A stretch of DNA of 25,419 bases, taken from the NCBI GenBank assembly GCA_002327305.1, contig DCUZ01000099.1, positions 33,934 through 59,352 on the forward strand, read 5' to 3'. This document shows positions 7,194-16,067 of the stretch, piece by piece (within the stretch, counting starts at the first letter, position 1; every line of letters starts with the position of its first letter). The notes under the pieces are model-generated. The model worked only from the letters and a program-made list of their open reading frames with translations, had not been told where the DNA came from and made no database searches. Position numbers and translations under genes: made by a program. The DNA comes from Holophagales bacterium UBA2201. GTDB lineage: Bacteria > Acidobacteriota > Thermoanaerobaculia > UBA2201.

Positions 7194-7870
7194 TCGCGGT
7201 GGTGGCGGACGCCCACATCGGGGAGCGCGCCGAGACCTTCTCGGCGTTCCGCGCGGCGTGCGCCGAGACCTGCGCCCGGGGCGCCGGCCGGTTCGTCGTC
7301 CTGGGCGATCTCTTCCGCTTTTTCATCGGCCTTCCCGGGTGGGCCTCCCCGGAGCAGGTGGAGGTGCTGGAAATGGTGCGGGGGCTGAAGGAGGCCGGCG
7401 TCCGGACCGCCTATGTCGAGGGCAACCGCGACTTCTTCCTGCGTGATCCGGCCCTGGCGCAGGCCTTCGATTTCATCGGCGCCCGTCTCGCCGTGGAGGA
7501 GGAGGGGCGCCGCTATGTGTTCATGCACGGCGACGGCCTCAACCGCCGCGACCGCCGCTACCGCCTCTGGCGCGCCGTCTCCAAGTCCGGGCTCACCTAC
7601 GGCGTCACCCGCCTCCTCCCCCGTCGGCTCCTCCTTCCCGTCTACCGGTGGGCGGAGGCCCGCCTCAAGGGCACGAATTTCCAATACCGCAAGCGGGTCC
7701 CCGAGGAGGACATCCGCGCCTTCGCCTCCGCCCTCACGGACGCCGACGCCCTGGTCCTGGGCCATTTCCATCAGCCCTTCGCCTTTGAAGCCGGCGCCGT
7801 CGGGGTCCTGGGCCTGGCCGCCTTCCGGGAGACCGGGAAAGCGGTCTATCTTCCCCCGGAGGCGCCGTGA
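7190..7870 (+). CDS. LpxH-like metallophosphoesterase (UDP-2,3-diacylglucosamine hydrolase type)
   Basis: A 226-residue calcineurin-like phosphoesterase with the complete metal-binding set: DAH (D7, H9), GDLF (D40), GNRDFF (N79, R80), MHGD (H113) and GHFH (H192, H194). The GNRDF form, with Arg after Asn rather than GNHD, is typical of LpxH, which cleaves UDP-2,3-diacylglucosamine to lipid X at the inner membrane in lipid A synthesis. Length is close to E. coli LpxH (240 residues). Membership of another LpxH-like clade cannot be excluded, because no other lpx genes are in the window. It is translationally coupled by ATGA upstream and GTGA downstream. Confidence 0.82.
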   Translation: MIAVVADAHIGERAETFSAFRAACAETCARGAGRFVVLGDLFRFFIGLPGWASPEQVEVLEMVRGLKEAGVRTAYVEGNRDFFLRDPALAQAFDFIGARLAVEEEGRRYVFMHGDGLNRRDRRYRLWRAVSKSGLTYGVTRLLPRRLLLPVYRWAEARLKGTNFQYRKRVPEEDIRAFASALTDADALVLGHFHQPFAFEAGAVGVLGLAAFRETGKAVYLPPEAP

Positions 7871-10800
7871 GGACGGTCACCGTCGCCGATCCGCGGTGGT
7901 TCCGCCGCCTGCCGGCGGTGCGGGGTCATGACCTCCCGCGCCTCGGATGGGCCGAGTGGCGCGACGGCCTCGGCATCCTCCATTTCCGCCCCCCTCTCCG
8001 GACCGGTTCCGGCCCCGGCACCCTTGCCCGGGCGTGGGGGTTCTTCGGGTTCGGCTTCTCCACGCGGGAGGGGGCGGCCTCCGGCGCCCCGCCCGATCTC
8101 GCGCGGGAGGGGGACGCCTGGCGCCGGATGGAAGACGGGGCGCCGGCCGACGGCGGTCCCTGGACCCCGGAGGCCCCCGTCGTCGGGGAGCCCCCCGCCT
8201 GGGAGGAGGTTTTCCCCCCCGATTGGGAGCCCGATCCGGGCAAGCCCCTCAGGGTCCTGGTGGAAAGCCACGGCGAGCGGGGCCATTCGGCGGCGGCCCG
8301 GTTCTTCTACCTGGCGGCCCTCGCGGCCGGCAAGCCCGCCGTGCTGGTGGATTGCTCGCTCCTTTCCCGCGCTCCGGGAGCGGCGTGGGCCGTGATCGAA
8401 CGGGAATTGGAATGGGGCGGGCGGTGCCTCGTCGTGGACCACGCCGGCTCCTGCGACCCCGCCTCCTTCGAGCGGCTCCTCCAGGGTCTCCTCCTTGCCC
8501 CGCACGCCGGCCTCGAGGCGGCCGTCACGGGGTGGCCGGGGAAGGCGCTGGAGTCGTTCCGGTCGCTCACCCTTCCCGACCTCTCCCTTCCCCGGCTCCT
8601 GCGCTCGGTCCACCTCCTGGGCCTCTCCCCCGCGCAGTCCATCGCCCGCCTCCAGGGCCTCGGACGCGGCCGGGGGCTCCGTCCGGGCGAGATCATGGCC
8701 GCCCTCGATCCCGATCCCGTCCCCTCCCCCTCCTTCGGACCGGGCGCCGCCGCCCGGAAGGGCTGGGCCCTCCTGAGCGCCGCCGGCACCCCCCTCTCCA
8801 CCGCCCGGTTCACGCCGGAGGCGGCCGGGGAGTTGAAGGCGGCGGGGCTGGCGGACCAACGCGAGGGGTGCCTGTGGCCGGCGGTTCCGGCCGAGGGGGC
8901 CGCGGACCCGGCGGCCGCCCGCGCCCTCCTCGACCCGCCCGCGAGGGACGACCTTCCCCCGCCGGTGGTCCGCGCCCTGGAGGCCGTCCTCGACCCGGAA
9001 TCGGCCGGGGGGCGGGCGGAGGCAGACCTGGAGGAGGCCGCGCGCGTCGGCGACGTCTTCGCCCTCATGGAACACCTTCCCCGCGCCCGGCGGCCCGAGA
9101 GGTACCTTCCCCTCGTCTATGCCTGGCAGGGGGATGCGGAGAAGTTCTGCCCCCTCCACGGGGAACACCGGACCGATCCCCTGCTCGACTGGCCCGCCTT
9201 CCTCCTCCACTGGGAGGGGATGGGCGAGTGCCCCCCCGGGGGGCCGGACGCGCCGTGGGCCGCCCCGCTCCTCGACGCCCGCCGCCTCAGGAGGGAGGGG
9301 CGTTATGATGAAGCCCGCCGGGTGTTGGAGAACCTCCCGAAGGGGGCGCCCGAGGCGTGGTCGGCCCTGGCGTCGCTGGTCCTGGCGGACATGAAGGCGG
9401 AGAGCGGCGACCGCGAGGAGGCCATGGCCCTCCTGACGCGGTGCCAGGAGGCGCTCCCCGGCCTCCCGCCGGTCGTGGCGGGACAGTATTACCGCTACCT
9501 CTCCTATTTCTTCTACACCCTGGGCCGCCTGGGGGACGCGGCCGAGGCCTCGAAGCGCTGGCTGGCGGAGGCCGGCCGAAGGGGCTGGCTGTGGCAGGAG
9601 GCCCTGGCGCTGAACGACCTCGGCGTCATCCTCAACGAAGCCGGCAAAACGGAGGAGGCCCGCCGCGCCTTCGCCGCCGCCGCGGCCCTGGCCCGATACC
9701 TCGGCAACGAACGCAAGCTCAACCTGGTCTATTTCAACCTCGGCGAGATCGCCCTGCAGGAGGGGGACCTGGCCGAGGCGGAGCGCATCTACGAGGCCAC
9801 CGCCCGCGCCGGCCGGGGCCGCGACGACCCCCACGCCCTCGTCTTCGACCTCGTTCAATTGGCGCGCGTCCATTACTGGAAGGGGGCCCACCGGGAGGCC
9901 GCCGCCCTCCTGGCCGAATTGGAACAGCTCGGCGTCCCCTTGAGCGACCATCCCTGGGGGGCGAAGGTGGCCCTCCTGAGGACCGACCTGGCCAAGTGGG
10001 GGGAGAAGGAGGGGTACAAGGCCGCCCTCAGGGACCTCAAGGGGTGGCGGGCCGACATCCCGCAGGACCGGGCCGACCTCCAGCGCGTGCTGGGGGAGGG
10101 GATGGTCCGCAAACTCCTCCCCGGCGCGCCGCCGGCCCTCGCGTCCCTGGAGGCGGAGCGGAAGATGGACCTGCGGGCGTGGGAGAAGACGGCCGAAGCC
10201 CCCAATCCCGTCCCCGCCGCCGTCCTCCTCCTGGAATGGGAACGCTTCCACCCCGGCAAGGTGCCGGAAAAGATGCTCCGCCGGGCGTTGGACATTTTGA
10301 AGCAGCGGGGAGCGTTGGGATGGGAGGCGGTGGCCCGCCCCCGCGTGGATATCGGGGTGGTGCAGGCCTTCGAGTTCCTCACGCGCGAGGAGTTCGACCC
10401 CGACGCCGGTCCGGTCCCCTTCTCCATCGCCCTCCCCAGCGGCAGGGTCCACTCGGCCGGGACGGTCTTGGAGAAGCGGACGGTCGAACTCCCCGGCGGC
10501 GGCGTCCTGACCCTCTCCGCGCCCCACCTCTCCCTCCTCCCGGAAGAGTTTTGGAAGGTGTGGGGGCTCACCCTCCAGGCCCGCCTCGGGGAGGCCCCGG
10601 TGCGCCGCCCCGAAGTGCTCACCCACAGCGAGCCGCAGGTGTTCCACGGATTCGTCTATGCCTGCCCCAAGAGCGCCCTGGTCGTGTACGAGGCGCAGAA
10701 GGTGTCCCGCGCCCCCATCCCCGTCCACATCACCGGGGAGACGGGGAGCGGAAAGGAGGTGCTGGCCCAGGCCCTTCACCGCGCCTCGCCGCGGCGGGCG

Positions 10801-11580
10801 GCCCCCTTCGTCGCCGTCAACTGCGCCTCCGTCCCCGAGGCCCTCTTCGAGGGGGAGTTCTTCGGCTGGCGCAAGGGGGCCTTCACGGGAGCGCTCATGG
10901 ACAAGCCGGGGGTGGTCGAGTCGGCCCGCGGCGGAACCCTCTTCCTCGACGAGGTGGGGGAGCTGCCCCCGGCCCTGCAGGCCAAACTCCTGCGGGTCCT
11001 CAACGACCGCAAAGTGCGCCGCCTGGGGGACAGCCGTGACCTGGAGGTGGACTTCCGCCTCGTCACCGCCACCAACCGCTCCCTCAAGGAAATGGTCGCC
11101 CAGGGGCGCTTCCGCGAGGACCTCTACTACCGCCTTGCCGTCGCCGTCCTCGACCTGCCGCCCCTGCGGGAGCGGCGGGAGGACATCCCCTTCATCGCCC
11201 GCGCCCTGGTGGAAAAGAACCGCCACCTCTTCGACCTCCCCCCCGTGGACCTCCACCCCCTCTACCTCACCTACCTCATGGAGCAGGAGTGGCGCGGCAA
11301 TGTCCGTGAACTGGAGAACTTCCTTCTCGCGTGCCTGGTCCATGTCGGGCAGGGGGAGCCCCTCTCCATCCGGCACGCCCCCGCGGCCGTTGCGGCGCCG
11401 GGGGAGGAGCTGAAGATCGAGGGGAACTACCAGGCGCTGATGCGCGATTTCCGGCGCAAAGTCCTGGTCCAGGCCCTGGAGCGGAGCGGGTGGGAGCGCC
11501 CCAAGGCCGCGGCCCTGCTGGGCATCACCCCGCAGGCGCTGGGGTACCAGATGCGGGAGCTGGGGATCAGGAAACCGTAG
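7867..11580 (+). CDS. Large sigma-54-dependent activator: degenerate NTPase-like region, TPRs, AAA+, Fis-type HTH
   Basis: A 1237-residue protein. The C-terminal third is a full bacterial enhancer-binding AAA+ domain: Walker A GETGSGKE (about 956-963), GAFTGA loop (about 1004-1009) for sigma-54 contact, Walker B FLDEVGEL (about 1026-1033), DLYYRL and WRGNVRELEN, then a Fis-type helix-turn-helix (RPKAAALLGITPQALGYQMRELGI, given here as RPKAAALLGI...LGYQMREL, about 1210-1235). Residues about 480-690 contain TPR-like helix pairs. Residues about 125-270 read like a STAND/AAA ATPase whose P-loop has lost GKS (GERGHSAAA), with LVVDHAG in the Walker B position. No receiver, GAF or PAS domain is evident, so sensing is probably through TPR/NTPase contacts. 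GTG 7867 overlaps the upstream stop (GTGA). Confidence 0.88.
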   Translation: MRTVTVADPRWFRRLPAVRGHDLPRLGWAEWRDGLGILHFRPPLRTGSGPGTLARAWGFFGFGFSTREGAASGAPPDLAREGDAWRRMEDGAPADGGPWTPEAPVVGEPPAWEEVFPPDWEPDPGKPLRVLVESHGERGHSAAARFFYLAALAAGKPAVLVDCSLLSRAPGAAWAVIERELEWGGRCLVVDHAGSCDPASFERLLQGLLLAPHAGLEAAVTGWPGKALESFRSLTLPDLSLPRLLRSVHLLGLSPAQSIARLQGLGRGRGLRPGEIMAALDPDPVPSPSFGPGAAARKGWALLSAAGTPLSTARFTPEAAGELKAAGLADQREGCLWPAVPAEGAADPAAARALLDPPARDDLPPPVVRALEAVLDPESAGGRAEADLEEAARVGDVFALMEHLPRARRPERYLPLVYAWQGDAEKFCPLHGEHRTDPLLDWPAFLLHWEGMGECPPGGPDAPWAAPLLDARRLRREGRYDEARRVLENLPKGAPEAWSALASLVLADMKAESGDREEAMALLTRCQEALPGLPPVVAGQYYRYLSYFFYTLGRLGDAAEASKRWLAEAGRRGWLWQEALALNDLGVILNEAGKTEEARRAFAAAAALARYLGNERKLNLVYFNLGEIALQEGDLAEAERIYEATARAGRGRDDPHALVFDLVQLARVHYWKGAHREAAALLAELEQLGVPLSDHPWGAKVALLRTDLAKWGEKEGYKAALRDLKGWRADIPQDRADLQRVLGEGMVRKLLPGAPPALASLEAERKMDLRAWEKTAEAPNPVPAAVLLLEWERFHPGKVPEKMLRRALDILKQRGALGWEAVARPRVDIGVVQAFEFLTREEFDPDAGPVPFSIALPSGRVHSAGTVLEKRTVELPGGGVLTLSAPHLSLLPEEFWKVWGLTLQARLGEAPVRRPEVLTHSEPQVFHGFVYACPKSALVVYEAQKVSRAPIPVHITGETGSGKEVLAQALHRASPRRAAPFVAVNCASVPEALFEGEFFGWRKGAFTGALMDKPGVVESARGGTLFLDEVGELPPALQAKLLRVLNDRKVRRLGDSRDLEVDFRLVTATNRSLKEMVAQGRFREDLYYRLAVAVLDLPPLRERREDIPFIARALVEKNRHLFDLPPVDLHPLYLTYLMEQEWRGNVRELENFLLACLVHVGQGEPLSIRHAPAAVAAPGEELKIEGNYQALMRDFRRKVLVQALERSGWERPKAAALLGITPQALGYQMRELGIRKP

Positions 11581-11627
11581 ACGGAAGATGGAAGACCGAA
11601 GGCGGAAGCTGAAAGACCGAAAATCCG
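11579..11627. repeat. Degenerate heptad array beginning in a stop codon
   Basis: Seven units in register: AGACGGA, AGATGGA, AGACCGA, AGGCGGA, AGCTGAA, AGACCGA, AAATCCG. The first unit begins with the AG of the TAG stop codon of the activator gene. Looser units (GACCGAAAACGG) continue to about 11660. Confidence 0.75.
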
Positions 11628-11670
11628 GGAATGGGAGGGACCGAAAACGGAAGGGGACGCGAACCGAGGG

Positions 11671-13539
11671 ATGCCGGGCCCGGCGGACCGCCGGGCCATG
11701 ACGGCCAAAAACCGGAAGATCCCGGCACGCGTCGGCGCCTGGGTGCTCCTGGGCCTGGGCCTCCTCCATTTCGCCGTTCTGGCCCCCCGTCTCGTGTATC
11801 CCGATCCGGTCCGCGCCTACCCGTTCATGGACGGCGATTCCCAGGAATGGATCGCCAACGGGCTCGCCATGGCGGGGGTGGACGTCCACGGCACCGCCCG
11901 TCCCCCCCTGGTGCCCCTGGTGCTGATGGTCCTCCATCGCACCGGGACTTTGGGGTGGTTTCCCGTGATCAACCTGCTGTGCTTCCTCCTCCTGGCCGGC
12001 GTGGTCGGACGCATGGCGAAGCGGTTCTATGCCCCGCGCACCGCGTTCGTCCTGGCCCTGTGCGTCCTGGGCAATTACTCCCTGCAAAGTCTGTCGCTCG
12101 ATTTCATGGCTGATTTCATGGCCGCGACGCTCCTGGCATCGGCCGTTTTGCTCTTCCTCTCGGCGGAAAGGGACCCCCGCATGTACCTTCCCGCCGGATT
12201 GGCGGCGGGCCTGAGCGCCGTCACCCAGCAGGCCGCCCTGCTCCTGCCCGTCCCCCTGGGGGCGGTGTTGCTGGTCTTCCGGCGCGGCCACGGACGCTCC
12301 CGCTGGACCTGGATCGGGGCGGCGGCGTTCGCCGTCTTTCCGCTCTCCTGGTTCCTCTGGAAATGGCTGTCCTTCGGGACGATGGGCGACGTGGGGCCGA
12401 GTCATTGGGGCCTCCTGCGCCCACATCTCACCGGCCTCGGATTCTATGTCTTCGGGGCCGCGGGGATGCTGGGGATGCCCCTCCTCCTGCTCTTCGCGGG
12501 GGGGGCGCTCATCCTGACGGTCCCGGCGATGAGGCGGGCCGGCGAGGCCGCGATCCTGGGGACCCTGATCTGCCTCGGCGTGTTTTTCGTTTTCCTCTAC
12601 GATTTCAACGCCCGCCGGTTCCTGCTGTATCTGGTCCCCTTCATGCTGGTCGCCGCCGGGGCCGCCCTCGACCGGATCAAAGGAAGCGTCCCCTTCTGGA
12701 CGCTTTCGGCGGCCGCGGTGCTGTGGTCCCTCTGTCCGCTCCCGGCCAGGGGCAACGACCCCCGGTTTATGGCCTTATGGCCCCTTCCCCCGGTGTACGC
12801 GGAGGCCGGTTGTGAAAGGGCTCCCACCGGCTCGGCCATTCTCCGCGCCGGACGGACCCGCCTCGTGAGGGGGACGGCGGAAGATCTTCTCCGCCACTCG
12901 CCGTGGAGCCGGACGCTGCGGGCCTGGAGGGAGCGGCCTCCCGGCGCAACGGCCGCCGCGCCGCCCGGCGCGGAGGGGGGCCGCGCCCTCTACCTGCATG
13001 GTGGGGAACGCCCGGTTGATCGCGCGTCCGTCATCTTCGGCCTGGGGAACGCCCTGGAACGGAAGATCAAGATCGTTCCCCACTCCTTTCTGGCCCCCTG
13101 GTGGCCGGCGTTGAACCCGCGCATTCTGGGGTCCGTCGGGGAGCACACCTTCGCCCGGGCCGACCTCGCCCCGCTCCCGGGCGGTCTTCTGCTGATCTGG
13201 GACCGGACCGATCCGCCGCCGGCGACAGACGCCCCCCCTCCCGCCCCGCTCCCCCCGAGGCAGGAAGCGCTGGGGAGCGCCCGGGACATCCTGGCCTGGA
13301 TGGAGAGGCCCACGCATTACATGGCGCTGGTCCCCGAATCGGGGGCCGGGGCCTCTGAAGCGCTCTTCTTGGTCCTTCTGGGCGACGTGCGCAACATGTT
13401 CGTGATCCCTCCCGAGAGGAAAGCGGAAACGACGGACTTTGTCGCGGCCTTTCCCAAAACGGACGGGCGCCGGTTCGGACCCCTGCGGGTGGAAAAGGCC
13501 CTGGTGCTTGGGCGGCCCTCCCTCCTTGTGTACTACTGA
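11671..13539 (+). CDS. Large membrane protein, GT-C/GT39-like glycosyltransferase with extracytoplasmic tail
   Basis: A 622-residue protein. About ten hydrophobic helices occupy residues 20-365, followed by a mostly soluble C-terminal part of roughly 250 residues with an internal proline-rich linker near 505-520. After helix 1, the loop DGDSQEWIANGLAM carries the acidic pair plus Ser/Gln typical of lipid-linked sugar transferases, and TARPPLVPL follows in the substrate-loop position. This general plan resembles the minus-strand protein at 18-1094, although the two are not close copies. A second start at 11698 (MTAKNRK) is possible; no strong ribosome site distinguishes them. Substrate unknown. 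Confidence 0.75.
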   Translation: MPGPADRRAMTAKNRKIPARVGAWVLLGLGLLHFAVLAPRLVYPDPVRAYPFMDGDSQEWIANGLAMAGVDVHGTARPPLVPLVLMVLHRTGTLGWFPVINLLCFLLLAGVVGRMAKRFYAPRTAFVLALCVLGNYSLQSLSLDFMADFMAATLLASAVLLFLSAERDPRMYLPAGLAAGLSAVTQQAALLLPVPLGAVLLVFRRGHGRSRWTWIGAAAFAVFPLSWFLWKWLSFGTMGDVGPSHWGLLRPHLTGLGFYVFGAAGMLGMPLLLLFAGGALILTVPAMRRAGEAAILGTLICLGVFFVFLYDFNARRFLLYLVPFMLVAAGAALDRIKGSVPFWTLSAAAVLWSLCPLPARGNDPRFMALWPLPPVYAEAGCERAPTGSAILRAGRTRLVRGTAEDLLRHSPWSRTLRAWRERPPGATAAAPPGAEGGRALYLHGGERPVDRASVIFGLGNALERKIKIVPHSFLAPWWPALNPRILGSVGEHTFARADLAPLPGGLLLIWDRTDPPPATDAPPPAPLPPRQEALGSARDILAWMERPTHYMALVPESGAGASEALFLVLLGDVRNMFVIPPERKAETTDFVAAFPKTDGRRFGPLRVEKALVLGRPSLLVYY

Positions 13540-13566
13540 AGGCGAAGCGGGAAAGCGGAGCAGGAG
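13539..13566. repeat. Degenerate heptad array abutting a stop codon
   Basis: Units AAGGCGA, AGCGGGA, AAGCGGA, GCAGGAG begin at the last base of the TGA stop (13537-13539) of the membrane protein gene. A REP element follows 2 bases later. Confidence 0.55.
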
Positions 13567-13568
13567 AA

Positions 13569-13593
13569 ATGTGGCGCAGGTCCTCCGACCTGC
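13569..13593 (+). repeat. REP-like hairpin, class R1
   Basis: Head ATGTGGC, arm GCAGGTC, loop CTCC, arm GACCTGC, tail GGCTT. The 7-bp stem is perfect. The spacer from here to 13705 shows no gene. Confidence 0.8.
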
Positions 13594-13705
13594 GGCTTGG
13601 GCTTTGGACCACAGGCAGGAAGGGCTGCGCTGCATCTGAAGCGTCGGCCCCTCGTTCCCACCTCCCGCTCCGGGCTTTTCCGCATTCCCACAACCCGCCC
13701 TGCTG

Positions 13706-13714
13706 TGTTATCGT
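13706..13714 (+). promoter_or_regulatory. Possible extended -10 TGTTATCGT
   Basis: TGTTATCGT, with overlapping TAATAT at 13714-13719, lies just upstream of the GWxTD/VWFA gene. GAGGT gives a ribosome site 6 bases before ATG 13734. Confidence 0.35.
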
Positions 13715-13733
13715 AATATAGATCGAGGTCCCC

Positions 13734-16067
13734 ATGCCCGCCCTGATGATCCTTTTGGCCGCGCTCACCCTCCTCCCCGCCCTTCCCAAGGACCTGCCGG
13801 AGAAGTACAAGGCCTTCCTCGAACACGATGTCCGCTTCCTGATCCTCAAGGAGGAGAAGGAACTGTTCCTCAAGCTCAAGGAGGACTACCAGCGGGACCT
13901 CTTCATCGAGGAGTTCTGGCGCCGGCGCGACCCCTATCCCGACACGCCGCAGAACGAGTTCCGCGACGGCTACCTGGCCCGCCTGGCCGAGGGGGAGGAG
14001 GTCTTCGGGCCCAACGATCCCCGCACCCGCGTCCTGGCCGTCAACGGCGTTCCCTCGGCGCGGCACGTCATCCAGTGCATCGATCAGGTCTATCCTTCCG
14101 AGGTGTGGTATTACGACCGTATCGAGGAGATCAAGCAGGCGGCCTACATCCTCTTCTTCCAGAAATACGGCACGGGCCCCTACACCCTCTTCGAAGGGTG
14201 GCACGCCGAGGAGATCCTGGATCCCCAGAGCAAGGGGGGGTTCTGCTTCGACCTCATCTATGTCCAGCGGGCGCTGGCGTGGACCCAGAGTTCCCTCGCC
14301 GACGGCACCTTCGCCATCTTTCTCAACCCGCCCAAAGTGGACCTGGAGGGGGTTTCCGATATCCTGGCCCGCACCGCCTATCTTCCGGAGGGGGTGGAAC
14401 CCTTGAAAGCCGCCCTCTCCCTCGATTTCCGACCCACCGCCGGCCCCAAGACCCTGGTGGAGGGGACGGTGGTGATGGAGGAGGAGGGGCTGGGGGGGGT
14501 GGATGTCGTGGCGGAGTTCCTGCGCGGCGGCAAGGTGTGGGCCACGGCCCGCTACCGTTTCCAGTACCCCGCCGGGCAGGAGGGGCTCTTCCCCGCCACC
14601 TTCCTGGTGGAGGTGTTCCCGTCGGAGTATGACCTGCGCGTCAAGGCCGTCACCACCGACGGCAAGCGGGGCGTCATCCTGAACCAGCAGACCAGGGTGC
14701 CGGCCATCGACCGCAAGGCCCTCCTGCGGCCCGACGGGGCGGCCACGCCGGGGTTCGCCCTCAAGGGGGTCTCCCCGCAACTCCCCGCCTCGGGCCTCAT
14801 CCGCGTGGGGGTGCCCCCGATGGAGGGGGTGGAGCGGGTGCAGTTCCTCCTGGACGAGAAGGTGGTGGGGGTCAAGAACCACCCCCCGTTCGACCTGGAG
14901 GTGGACCTCGGCGCCGTCCCCCTGCCGCGGACCCTCTCGGCCCGGGGGCTGGACGGGGAGGGGAGGGAGGTGGCCCGCGACACCCTGGTGCTCAACCAGG
15001 GGATGGACTCGTTCCTCGTCCGCATCGTGGAGCCGGCCTATCTCGACCCCGGCGCCGCCGCCATGCCCTTCAAGGCGCAGGTGGTGACGCCGCAGAACCG
15101 GGCCGTGACGCGCCTGGCCGTGTACCAGGACGAGGCCCTCCTGGCCGAACTGTTCGCCCCGCCGTGGGCGGCGACCCTCCACCGCGACCCGGCCGGTTCG
15201 CCCGTCATCCGCGCCGTGGCCGAACTGGACGACGGGCGGAAGGTGGAGGACGCCACGGTCCTCTCGGCCTCCCCCTTCGGCGAGAAACTGAAGGTGAGCA
15301 CCGTCCACCTCTACGTCACCGTCACCGACGGGCAGGGGCGCCCCGTCGCCGGCCTGGCCGCGGAGGACTTCAGCGTGACGGAGGACGGCCTCCCCCAGGC
15401 GGTGGCCGAGTTCCAGCGGGCCGAGGACCTGGCCGCCAACCTCTGCTTCCTCGTGGACTCCTCCGAGAGCATGGACAAGTCCCTCTTCGTCGTGAAAAAG
15501 GCGGTGGAGATGTTCATCAACGACTACGTCGAGGACCGCGACGCCGCCTTCCTGGTGGATTTCGACACCTACCCGCGCCTCCTCCTCCCCTTCACCAACC
15601 ATCGCGACCTCCTCCTCAACGCCCTCGGCTCCATCACCAGCGACGGGGCCACGGCCCTCTACGATTCCCTCATCTTTTCCCTCTACCACTTCCAGGGGCG
15701 CGCCGGCCGCGGCGCCATCATCCTCCTGACCGACGGTCGCGACACCGTCTCCAGCTTCTCCTTCGACGACGCCCTCCGGTTCATCCGCCGGTCGGGGGTC
15801 ATCGTCTACGCCCTGGCCCTCAACATCAAGTTCACCGACCTGGAGGTGAAGGGGAAACTGATGAAACTGGCCGAGGCCTCGGGCGGGCGCCTCTTCTCCA
15901 TCAACAACGACGAGGTGGCCTCCTCCTACGAGGCCATCGGCCGCGAGATCCGCAGCCAGTACCATCTCGTCTACACCTCCACCCAGACCGGCACCGGCTT
16001 CCGGACGGTGAAGGTCGCCGTGAAAGGGGGGCACCATGCGCGCACCATGGCGGGCTATTATCCGTAA
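13734..16067 (+). CDS. GWxTD-like domain plus VWFA-domain protein, secreted
   Basis: A 777-residue protein. A short hydrophobic N-terminus (MPALMILLAALTLLPALP) looks like a signal peptide. Residues about 25-150 follow the GWxTD-domain plan (LILKEEKELFLKLKEDYQRD, FIEEFWRRRDPYPDTPQNEF, EVWYY), but the GWxTD motif itself is replaced by a segment ending in AVNGVP. Residues about 210-520 look like beta-rich Ig-type repeats. Residues about 570-765 are a VWFA domain with a complete MIDAS: DSSES (D575, S577, S579), a Thr near 640 in DGATALYD, and LTDGRD near 665. It resembles the VWFA-related domain family expanded in Acidobacteriota. Probably an envelope adhesion or assembly protein; it overlaps the downstream lipoprotein gene by 32 bases. 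Confidence 0.85.
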   Translation: MPALMILLAALTLLPALPKDLPEKYKAFLEHDVRFLILKEEKELFLKLKEDYQRDLFIEEFWRRRDPYPDTPQNEFRDGYLARLAEGEEVFGPNDPRTRVLAVNGVPSARHVIQCIDQVYPSEVWYYDRIEEIKQAAYILFFQKYGTGPYTLFEGWHAEEILDPQSKGGFCFDLIYVQRALAWTQSSLADGTFAIFLNPPKVDLEGVSDILARTAYLPEGVEPLKAALSLDFRPTAGPKTLVEGTVVMEEEGLGGVDVVAEFLRGGKVWATARYRFQYPAGQEGLFPATFLVEVFPSEYDLRVKAVTTDGKRGVILNQQTRVPAIDRKALLRPDGAATPGFALKGVSPQLPASGLIRVGVPPMEGVERVQFLLDEKVVGVKNHPPFDLEVDLGAVPLPRTLSARGLDGEGREVARDTLVLNQGMDSFLVRIVEPAYLDPGAAAMPFKAQVVTPQNRAVTRLAVYQDEALLAELFAPPWAATLHRDPAGSPVIRAVAELDDGRKVEDATVLSASPFGEKLKVSTVHLYVTVTDGQGRPVAGLAAEDFSVTEDGLPQAVAEFQRAEDLAANLCFLVDSSESMDKSLFVVKKAVEMFINDYVEDRDAAFLVDFDTYPRLLLPFTNHRDLLLNALGSITSDGATALYDSLIFSLYHFQGRAGRGAIILLTDGRDTVSSFSFDDALRFIRRSGVIVYALALNIKFTDLEVKGKLMKLAEASGGRLFSINNDEVASSYEAIGREIRSQYHLVYTSTQTGTGFRTVKVAVKGGHHARTMAGYYP

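Noticed and set aside
7878..7895. Receiver domain at the activator N-terminus
   Set aside because: No acidic pocket plus phospho-accepting Asp and Lys pattern can be found in residues 1-120.
7846..12426. 1526-residue minus-strand ORF opposite the sigma-54 activator
   Set aside because: Low-complexity Gly/Pro/Arg/Glu-rich translation caused by high GC. The plus strand has clear domains and overlapping starts, so this is an antisense shadow.
14203..14226. GWHAEEIL as the GWxTD motif
   Set aside because: It lies after the EVWYY landmark, out of the usual domain order, so the resemblance is coincidental.
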